Below are positions 50,815 to 56,163 of a stretch of DNA of 56,163 bases, one piece after another; the first letter of the stretch is position 1, and every line of letters begins with the position of its first letter. The position numbers and the translations under genes are program-made. The notes beneath the pieces were generated by a model that saw nothing but the letters and a program-made list of their open reading frames with translations, made no database searches and was not told where the DNA came from. Source of the stretch: Paracoccaceae bacterium (GTDB taxonomy: Bacteria > Pseudomonadota > Alphaproteobacteria > Rhodobacterales > Rhodobacteraceae); NCBI GenBank assembly GCA_028875855.1, contig JAGWVA010000022.1, forward strand, positions 1 to 56,163, written 5' to 3'.

Positions 50815-51048
50815 ATGGCTACCAACCGCTACTTCAACGTGATGAACCCGGTCAAAGGCAAGGACGGCAAAACCCGCTTCAACCGCATGGGTGTCGCCTT
50901 CCTGAACGAAGGCACGACCGACCCCGAAACCGGCGAGGTCACCGAGGCGAAGGCCTTCATGTCGCTGAAGCTGGATGCCTTCCCGCGGAACGGCGAGCTG
51001 GTGCTCTTCGCCCCCAAGCCCGGCGAAGACGACGGCAGCGCCGACTGA
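50815..51048 (+). CDS. small leading-region protein
   Basis: The 77-residue protein starts at ATG 50815 after CAAGGAGACCTGAC. The layout YFNVMNPVKGKDGKTRFNRM, then FMSLKLDAFPRNGELVLFAP resembles small beta-rich proteins often seen on mobile elements. It is acidic at the end. Function is unknown; single-strand or nucleoprotein binding would fit the size but is not shown. Confidence 0.6.
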   Translation: MATNRYFNVMNPVKGKDGKTRFNRMGVAFLNEGTTDPETGEVTEAKAFMSLKLDAFPRNGELVLFAPKPGEDDGSAD

Positions 51049-51059
51049 CACACCGGCTA

Positions 51060-51082
51060 GGGCGGCGAAAGCCGCCCTGGCC
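51060..51082 (+). terminator. hairpin terminator after the 77-residue gene
   Basis: GGGCGGC-gaaa-GCCGCCC just after the stop, followed by TGGCCTCTT; a GNRA-type loop with a moderate T tract. Confidence 0.5.
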
Positions 51083-51124
51083 TCTTGCCATGCTTCGCGC
51101 GCGGGGCTCTCCCACCCCCATCGT

Positions 51125-51144
51125 GATCCACGCGCGCGTGGATC
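51125..51144. repeat. 20-bp perfect palindrome
   Basis: GATCCACGCG and its complement form an uninterrupted self-complementary 20-mer within the structured gap before the DUF1640 gene. It may be an operator or a cruciform. Confidence 0.5.
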
Positions 51145-51302
51145 GAAGATCCTCAGCCCGCATCAGCCGATCCCTTGGATCGCCAGACGCGGGCGGTTCG
51201 AGACCGTTGCGCCAACAGACGTGCCAGCCTGTTAACCGCCGCGTTCTCCGTGCGGCGGGGCCGGCATGCCCACCCACACGGTCTTCGCATTGTCTCACAC
51301 CG

Positions 51303-51365
51303 GTCAAGGACGGCGCCGCGCGAAGGGCGCGGCTTGCAAGCCGGGCCGGTGGCCCGGTCCTTGAC
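51303..51365 (+). other. cloverleaf-like hairpin element before the DUF1640 gene
   Basis: An outer stem GTCAAGGAC/GTCCTTGAC (51303-51311 with 51357-51365) encloses two perfect 7-bp hairpins: GCCGCGC/GCGCGGC (51315-51333) and CCGGGCC/GGCCCGG (51341-51357). The first inner hairpin shares the 16-base core CCGCGCGAAGGGCGCG with repeat A1. It is not a tRNA (no anticodon arm or CCA). Confidence 0.55.
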
Positions 51366-51412
51366 TCGGCGTGCCCCATGCTCCCGACCGCGCGGGCGGG
51401 GCAATGATTGCC

Positions 51413-51441
51413 TTGGTCCGAAGGCGGTTGACCGCTATATT
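51413..51441 (+). promoter_or_regulatory. promoter of the DUF1640-like gene
   Basis: TTGGTC and TATATT are separated by 17 bases, 18 bases before the start codon; AAAGGAG serves as ribosome site. Confidence 0.5.
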
Positions 51442-51458
51442 GCTCAAAGGAGATCACC

Positions 51459-51713
51459 ATGAGCCAAGCCTTGCACATCGACACGCTCAAATTCGCGCGA
51501 AAGCTCGCAGCCGCAGGCGTTGATCCCAAGGCCGCTGACGCCATCGCCGAAGGTATTGGCGAGATCGACACAACCGAACTCGCAACCAAGTCCGATCTGG
51601 CGCACCTCGAGCAGAGCCTGACGATGAAGATGGATCGCCTGACGATGAGGATTGGCGGCATGATTGCCCTCGCCGTCATCGTTCTCGGTGCCGCCCGGCA
51701 CTACTTGCACTGA
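51459..51713 (+). CDS. DUF1640-like coiled-coil membrane protein
   Basis: The 84-residue protein has an N-terminal helix (FARKLAAAGVDPKAADAIAE), a coiled-coil stretch (SDLAHLEQSLTMKMDRLTMR), and a C-terminal membrane segment (IGGMIALAVIVLGAARHYL). This is the short DUF1640 (CCDC90-like) layout common on alphaproteobacterial plasmids. Function is unknown. A strong terminator follows. Confidence 0.7.
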   Translation: MSQALHIDTLKFARKLAAAGVDPKAADAIAEGIGEIDTTELATKSDLAHLEQSLTMKMDRLTMRIGGMIALAVIVLGAARHYLH

Positions 51714-51722
51714 CAGCAAGGA

Positions 51723-51747
51723 CAAGCGGCCCCTCGGGGCCGCTTTC
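51723..51747 (+). terminator. terminator after the DUF1640-like gene
   Basis: AAGCGGCCCC-tc-GGGGCCGCTT followed by TCTTC: a stable 10-bp stem. It closes the leading-region block. Confidence 0.75.
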
Positions 51748-51771
51748 TTCATGCCACCGCGTGCGACAGCC

Positions 51772-52188
51772 TTACGCCAAATCCGTCTCGCTGAAATCCT
51801 CGCCCTTGTAGAGCAAGCGAAGGCCGCTCGCCTTCGCCGCCGCGTAGCTCAAGCAATCGCCCATGTTGAGGTTTGCAGGATGTCCAGCGACCTTGCCATA
51901 GACGGCGGCCGCTTCTGTCGCCAGCCGGCCGATCTTTGTCGTCACCATGACTTCGCTGCACTCAAGGATCTTCAGAAGCGCTTCGAAGCGCTCTTCCGCA
52001 AGACGAAGATCTTCCGACCCGATCGCCCGGCCTTCGGCCCGGCTTCGGGCCAGCGACACCACAACCTCGTATCGCACCACAGGCGTCGTGATCGGCTTGC
52101 GCCCCTCGTCTGCCAACCGAAGGAGCAGATCGCCCGCATTAGGTTCATCGAGCAAGATCGCCATAAAGGCCGAACTGTCGATGAACAT
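51772..52188 (-). CDS. vapC: VapC-type PIN-domain toxin
   Basis: The 138-residue PIN-domain ribonuclease has the acidic residues in place: D4 (MFIDSSAF), E41 (VRYEVVVSLA) and D111 (NMGDCLSYAAA). Targets of this group are tRNA or rRNA; which one is unknown. Its start overlaps the antitoxin stop (TGATG). It probably stabilises the plasmid by killing plasmid-free cells. Confidence 0.85.
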   Translation of the reverse strand: MFIDSSAFMAILLDEPNAGDLLLRLADEGRKPITTPVVRYEVVVSLARSRAEGRAIGSEDLRLAEERFEALLKILECSEVMVTTKIGRLATEAAAVYGKVAGHPANLNMGDCLSYAAAKASGLRLLYKGEDFSETDLA

Positions 52189-52427
52189 CAGATGTCCCCC
52201 GACAAGTCGTCCATGAACGCCTTCTCGTCGGGCATCCGCTTGAAACCATCCGCCTTCACCTGCGCTTGGAGGCGCGCAATCTTGTCCGCCAGCGTCTCGC
52301 GTTGGCCAAGCGCCTCGATCTGCAATTCCAGCGCCCGACGAACGGCTTCTGTCTTGTCCACATGCAACTCACGTGCGACTCTTGCCGCAAGGTCTGCAAC
52401 TTCCTCGTTCTTGATGTAGAGTGGCAT
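52188..52427 (-). CDS. vapB: VapB-type antitoxin (PSK / Rv0623-like)
   Basis: The 79-residue antitoxin starts at ATG 52427 (MPLYIKNEEVADLAARVARE). It has the N-terminal ribbon-helix-like stretch of the PSK family and a C-terminal tail (GFKRMPDEKAFMDDLSGDI) that would wrap VapC. Longer frames to 52544 are not supported. It autoregulates with VapC at the inverted repeats just upstream. Confidence 0.8.
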   Translation of the reverse strand: MPLYIKNEEVADLAARVARELHVDKTEAVRRALELQIEALGQRETLADKIARLQAQVKADGFKRMPDEKAFMDDLSGDI

Positions 52428-52443
52428 GGGATATTCCCTCTTA

Positions 52444-52472
52444 GATATACCGGATATATTACGAGGTATATC
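52444..52472. promoter_or_regulatory. vapBC operator
   Basis: An outer inverted repeat GATATACC/GGTATATC (8 bp) encloses GGATATA; the whole AT-rich block lies 17-45 bases before vapB, as expected for a toxin-antitoxin autoregulatory operator overlapping the promoter. Confidence 0.55.
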
Positions 52473-52569
52473 CCTCTGCAAGACCATGCTTTCCCGCCTT
52501 GCCAGTAACCGGGGACCGCATCCGTGACAGTTCACAAAAGCCAAACACGAACCATCCTCGCCCGTAACG

Positions 52570-53386
52570 GGTTCCGTCGCAAACTTTGTGGAGTGGCGTG
52601 ATAGCCTGAGCTGAGGACAGAATTATGCCGCGAGCCCGGCGAAGATCTGGAAAGCCGACGCCCCATTGGCAGGGATCTGCCCTCTGCGGATCATGTGCGC
52701 TGCCTCGATCCCGGCGATGTGGGCGGCGCCGGAGTGAAAGGCATTGAAGCCCATCGTCGGAGCGGTGATCCGCTTGATGAAGCGGTGATCTTGTTCAAGT
52801 ATGTTATTCAAATACTTGACCTGCCTCATCTCGATCGTCCGCCCGTCGGCGGCGACTTTCAGGATCGTGTTCACCGCTTGCAGGCCGGCCAGATTGGCAC
52901 TGCTCTTGTCGATCACTACTCGATCCGGCACGCCGTTGGCGGCAATCGCTCGTTTGAAGAACCGCCGGGCAGCGGCCAGGTAACGGCGCTCCGAGAGCAT
53001 GAAGTCAAGGGTTTGGCCCTCCCGGTCCACGGCGCGGTAGAGGTAGGTCCAGCGACCCTTCACCTTGATATAAGTCTCGTCCATCCGCCAGGACGTGGCT
53101 GTCGGCCGCTTCTTGGCTTGCGCTCGGGCAGCGATCAGCGGCGCAAATTTCACCACCCAGCGGTTCAGCGTGGCGTGGTCGACCGCCACCCCGCGCTCGG
53201 CCAGAATCTCCTCCAGGTCGCGATAGGACACGGCGTAGAGCAGCTAGAAGAATACCGCGTGCAGGATCACCGACTTCGGATAGTGCACGCCCTTGAACTC
53301 GATCACGCCGCAAACCCCTAGCCAAGCATAGGACAATGTTCACATATCACTGACAGCCGCGAAACTGAAAAGTTTGCGAAACATTC
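52570..53386 (-). mobile_element. IS6-family insertion sequence (about 0.8 kb)
   Basis: The single transposase gene lies between inverted copies of TCGCAAACTTT (52577-52587 and its complement at 53369-53379). The outermost bases differ between ends, so the right end may be decayed and the limits are approximate. No target duplication could be confirmed. Confidence 0.6.
52623..53306 (-). pseudogene. IS6-family transposase with an in-frame stop
   Basis: A GTG at 53306 opens the frame VIEFKGVHYPKSVILHAVFF, which hits a TAG at 53246-53244 and then continues LLYAVSYRDLEEILAERGVA. The family normally has Tyr where the stop lies. Downstream the DDE catalytic domain is intact, with ATSWRMDETYIKVKGRW (first D) and RVVIDKSSANL (second D). 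The 202-residue part from 53231 lacks the N-terminal helix-turn-helix region. One point mutation from function; probably inactive. Confidence 0.75.
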
Positions 53387-53697
53387 GACGAAATCGATGC
53401 CAGCGACAATCAACTTGATAACGTCCAGGACGCTGCGACGTAGCATCTCATCCTGATTGTCGCCCGCGCCCCACCCAAATCGTCGCGCTGTAGGCGGGCA
53501 ATTTTTGACGAACCAAAAGAATGTGCCTTGTCGCCCCCAACAGCGTCTGTACAGTCTTAGATGCTTTATTCCAGGCTTGCCGCCGTCGGCTGGCAACCCA
53601 GAAGGTTTGGATTTTGCTTCAAATGCTACTGCGGCACTGCGTGACTTTTGGTTATTGAGGGACAACTGCACGACCGTCGAAGGTGCTACAGGAGTTA
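53387..53697. other. interval between IS6 and the winged-helix-like gene
   Basis: About 310 bases, lower in GC than the left half of the window. A minus-strand frame covers it (MLRRSVLDVIKLIVAGIDFV) but runs into the IS and is not supported by a ribosome site. It may be a remnant of a gene broken by the IS. Confidence 0.3.
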
Positions 53698-53901
53698 ATG
53701 CGGATGACTTTGTCGAAGAAGGCTGCGCTAGTTCAAGCAGCTGTGGAAAAGCTGAAGCGAGCAACCTACGAGCAGGTCTCGGCAGAAACCCAACTGAGCT
53801 ACGGTCAAGTCCAAGCTGCTGCCGTCTATCTTCGTGACCAAGCACGCATCGAGTATCACTGGAGCGGGCGGAAGATTATGCTAACCCCAAAATATTGCTG
53901 A
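53698..53901 (+). CDS. small winged-helix-like protein
   Basis: The 67-residue protein has ATG 53698 following AGGAGTTA. It looks like a single winged helix: KAALVQAAVEKLKRATYEQV, recognition-like QLSYGQVQAAAVYLRDQ, then a two-strand wing (RIEYHWSGRKIMLTPKYC). Regulator or recombination accessory; no family is recognised. Confidence 0.5.
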   Translation: MRMTLSKKAALVQAAVEKLKRATYEQVSAETQLSYGQVQAAAVYLRDQARIEYHWSGRKIMLTPKYC

Positions 53902-54316
53902 CAAAAGCAACCTAAGGGATGAGTTCTGTCAGAGTCGTTCACCTGACCCGTTGCCAAGTCGCGATCGTGCCGCAATTTGATCGCTATCGCAGCTGCAGAA
54001 CTGCACCAAACGCACGCTAAGTCAATTTTGCAAATGCTGTAGAGACCATACGCCGTATGGCTTCCGGCAAGTTAATGGGGAGGTCAAGTCCCTGCGGTAC
54101 AGGATCTTTGCCGGGTGCAAGCTATGCGGGGCGATCACGGAGATCTTCCGTTTCGGGTCATCGCTCGGGGGCGGAGACCGTCCAACGTCCTCCCGCTCGC
54201 GAGGCGAGCGCGATCCACCGCTTGTCGGGGCGCCACCCCCAACTGCAATGAGCGACGGACACGGGCTCTGCTGCCTGCCTCTGCGCCACTCGATCCGCCA
54301 TGTATCATCGATCCGT
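53902..54316. other. 415-base interval without a clear gene
   Basis: It contains the perfect palindrome CCATACG-C-CGTATGG at 54046-54060. Beyond it a plus-strand frame without a start is open (YGFRQVNGEVKSLRYRIFAG), possibly a gene remnant. Nothing else is recognised. Confidence 0.3.
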
Positions 54317-55741
54317 CTAAAGCGGCTGTCGGGGCATAACGGGCCCGTATTCCGAGGGGACGTGATGGCCCCGCCGGGCGAGCTTTTCCGTCATGATGGT
54401 ATTGGTCATTGTGAGCGCGGAGACGAGAAACGCGCTGGTGCAGCCAGCTAGGAGCGGCAGGAGGCAGTTGAACTGCCCGGTAACTTCCAAGGCAAAGACA
54501 ACAGAAGCAAAGAGCGCGCGGGACGCGCCCGCGAAACTTGCAGCCATGCCGATAAGAGCCGCCATACGCAGGTCGACGCCGGCGCTCGGCATCAATCGTT
54601 GCAGGATCTCTCCGGTTGCGACACCAAGGCCGCCGCCGATGGTGAAGATCGGTGCGAGAGTGCCGCCTGAGGTGCCACTGCCAAGCGCGATCGACCACGA
54701 GACGAATTTCAATAGGCAAAACACGACAACGGCGGTGCCGGTGAACTGTCCGCTTAGAATCCGATCGATGTTCTCGTAACCAACGCCCATGGTGTGCGGC
54801 GCCACGAGGCCAATCACGCCGACGACGAGCCCGCCCAACGCAGGCCACCACATCCAGTGGAACGGCAGTCGCTCGAACAGGTCTTCGATCAGATAGATTG
54901 AGCGCGACATCAGGATCGCCAGCAGACCCATTGCGGCACCTTCGAGCACATAGGCCCCAAGGGCTGCAGGCGGAGCCGGCGGCAGATGAGAGAGATGGAA
55001 CAGCGGCTCCGAACTGAACAGCGTCGGCCGAAGCGCAATTGCGGCCAAGGCCGCCGCAGCGACCGGAATGAAGGAGCGGGGCCGAAATTCGAAGACGAGA
55101 AGCTCGATGGTCAGCAGGATCGCGGAGAACGGGGTGCCAAAGATCGCCGTCATGCCCGCTGCGGCCCCAGCAGCCAGGAGGGTCTTGCGCTCATCGCCGG
55201 TCACGTGAACCAGCTGGCCAAGCAGCGAACCGAGAGCGCCCCCCGTGGCGATGATCGGTCCTTCTGCCCCGAAGGGGCCACCGGTGCCAATGGCGATTGC
55301 CGCTGACAGGGGCTTCAGAAAGGTCATGCGCATCGGGATCCGACTCTCGTTCGTCAGGATCTGCTCCATGGCTTCCGGGATGCCGTGACCGCGGATGGCC
55401 GCTGATCCGTAACGCGCCATCAGACCCACAATCACCGCCCCGGCAACCGGAATGCAGACCAACACCACTCCAATCTGCGCTCCGGCTGGCGAAACCAGCT
55501 CCCCGGAGAGGCGCCCGAAGAATGCAAGATTGGTGATGAAGCCGATCAGGAACACGAGAGACCGTGCGACCGGCACCGTGATCAATGCAATCACCATACT
55601 GAGCAGCACGATGAGCAGTGACCGCCGTGTCAGCGCCTTCTCGCGTCGTCCGATATCGGCGGCCACAAGTGTTGGTCCCAGACCGGGGGAAACCGGCAGA
55701 CCTGAGGTGGTCGAAGCATCCTCAACAGGTCTGCGGGTCAT
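54317..55741 (-). CDS. ClC-family chloride channel / transporter
   Basis: The 474-residue polytopic protein has the ClC selectivity motifs: GHGIPEAM (GxGIPE), GTGGPFGAEGP (GxEGP) and GTSGGTLAPIF (GxxxP). No CBS domains follow, as in prokaryotic short ClCs. It likely moves Cl- or F- with or without H+. The start overlaps the stop of the MarR gene upstream. It may be chromosomal or cargo, since it is unrelated to transfer. Confidence 0.88.
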   Translation of the reverse strand: MTRRPVEDASTTSGLPVSPGLGPTLVAADIGRREKALTRRSLLIVLLSMVIALITVPVARSLVFLIGFITNLAFFGRLSGELVSPAGAQIGVVLVCIPVAGAVIVGLMARYGSAAIRGHGIPEAMEQILTNESRIPMRMTFLKPLSAAIAIGTGGPFGAEGPIIATGGALGSLLGQLVHVTGDERKTLLAAGAAAGMTAIFGTPFSAILLTIELLVFEFRPRSFIPVAAAALAAIALRPTLFSSEPLFHLSHLPPAPPAALGAYVLEGAAMGLLAILMSRSIYLIEDLFERLPFHWMWWPALGGLVVGVIGLVAPHTMGVGYENIDRILSGQFTGTAVVVFCLLKFVSWSIALGSGTSGGTLAPIFTIGGGLGVATGEILQRLMPSAGVDLRMAALIGMAASFAGASRALFASVVFALEVTGQFNCLLPLLAGCTSAFLVSALTMTNTIMTEKLARRGHHVPSEYGPVMPRQPL

Positions 55742-56163
55742 TTCTTCGCCCCTTCAGATGCATCCGGCTCGAAGAACATGACTGCGGGCTCAACTCCGAG
55801 GCCTGCCTCGACGGTCCAGGCTTCAAGGCCGGTTGCGAGCTCCCTCAAAGTTGCAATTGGCAAGCGATTGAGGGCCTCCATCAGCCCCTCCTGCGCCGTT
55901 GGCTCCAAGTCGGCTTGGACAGCCCGTCCGGCGTCTGTCAGCTGCAATTCGACGCGACGGCCATCATCGGCGGCGCGACGACGGATCAAGAGCCCCGCAG
56001 CCTCAAGCCGTCCGACGACTTCGGAAACCGTGCTCTGATGCGTGAAGGTGAGGCCGGCAAGGTCGTTGACCGACAGTCCCTCGCGCGCGCCAACATGGCG
56101 CAAGACGAGCGCCTGTGCGCCTGTCATTGGCGAAATCTGTTCAGTTCGAACCGAAGATCGGCG
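55738..56163 (-). CDS. MarR-family regulator, N-terminus beyond the window
   Basis: The frame is open to the window edge (upstream residues RRSSVRTEQISPM), so the start is outside. The visible part has the MarR winged helix: TGAQALVLRHVGAREGLSVN, the recognition helix HQSTVSEVVGRLEAAGLLIR, and the wing RRAADDGRRVELQLTDAG. It overlaps the ClC gene by 4 bases and probably controls it. Confidence 0.85.
   Translation of the reverse strand, partial: RRSSVRTEQISPMTGAQALVLRHVGAREGLSVNDLAGLTFTHQSTVSEVVGRLEAAGLLIRRRAADDGRRVELQLTDAGRAVQADLEPTAQEGLMEALNRLPIATLRELATGLEAWTVEAGLGVEPAVMFFEPDASEGAKK

Noticed and set aside
51303-51365. Cloverleaf-like fold as a tRNA gene
   Set aside because: No anticodon arm, T-loop consensus or correct arm lengths.
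53318-53845. 175-codon minus-strand frame spanning the IS6 edge
   Set aside because: It runs into the insertion sequence and overlaps the better-supported gene 53698-53901; only part of it reads like protein. Kept as a possible remnant only.
54057-54251. 64-codon frame from ATG 54057
   Set aside because: The sequence reads more like the remnant of a gene in the neighbouring frame; no ribosome site precedes the ATG.

Overview
This window looks like part of a large conjugative plasmid, or plasmid-derived element, of a GC-rich alphaproteobacterium. The evidence is a RepC-like replication initiator, a Trb/VirB-type (P-type) conjugation system with a Ti-plasmid-like TraB, IS5- and IS6-family insertion sequences, and establishment-type genes (DUF3768, ParB-like, DUF1640). 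The host could be a Rhodobacterales or Acetobacteraceae relative; the sequence alone does not settle the genus.

Layout. (1) 1-7.5 kb is a defence-like island. The 3' end of an IS5-family element abuts, and probably cut into, a three-gene unit (GHKL ATPase, STAS-like DUF4325 protein, small membrane protein). A type I restriction-modification pair follows: hsdR, and one gene in which the methylase and specificity subunits are fused. A 21-codon remnant of a third gene comes after it. (2) 7.6-21.5 kb, minus strand, is one long operon with mostly overlapping genes: virB11-virB2-virB9-lipoprotein-virB3-virB4-virB5-small protein-virB6-virB8-virB10-small protein-lysozyme-traD-like-virD4-traB. (3) 21.5-24.8 kb is the control and replication region: two convergent HTH regulators, a roughly 1 kb leader carrying two copies of a 108-bp structured repeat that look like tandem antisense RNAs, and repC. 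(4) 24.9-41.7 kb, plus strand, is an IncI-like type IVb (thin) pilus operon: TcpQ/LysM protein, PilN secretin, PilO2, a 613-residue secreted protein, two paralogous secreted proteins of unknown family, PilP, PilQ ATPase, PilR, PilS pilin, two PilV-like minor pilins, prepilin peptidase, and accessory genes ending in an HNH-like secreted protein.

(5) 42-51.7 kb is a block of small plus-strand genes resembling the leading region of a conjugative plasmid: an adenine methyltransferase with DUF4942, DUF3768, a ParB-like protein, DUF1640 and several unknowns. Two repeat families are interspersed: a 392-bp leader (A) before two genes, and a ~144-bp hairpin-rich element (B) after two genes. A related cloverleaf-like hairpin precedes the DUF1640 gene. 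These are the best candidates for an undescribed system; I suggest single-stranded promoters or priming sites used on entry into a new host. (6) 51.7-56.2 kb holds a VapBC toxin-antitoxin pair, an IS6-family element whose transposase has an in-frame stop, a small winged-helix-like gene, and a ClC chloride channel with an upstream MarR regulator that runs off the window.

Together the genes describe a self-transmissible plasmid with two surface machines (a T4SS to move DNA and a type IVb pilus probably for cell-cell contact), replication control, a cargo defence island and an establishment region. No relaxase, oriT, ParA, or shufflon recombinase is recognisable here, so the transfer set is incomplete within the window.
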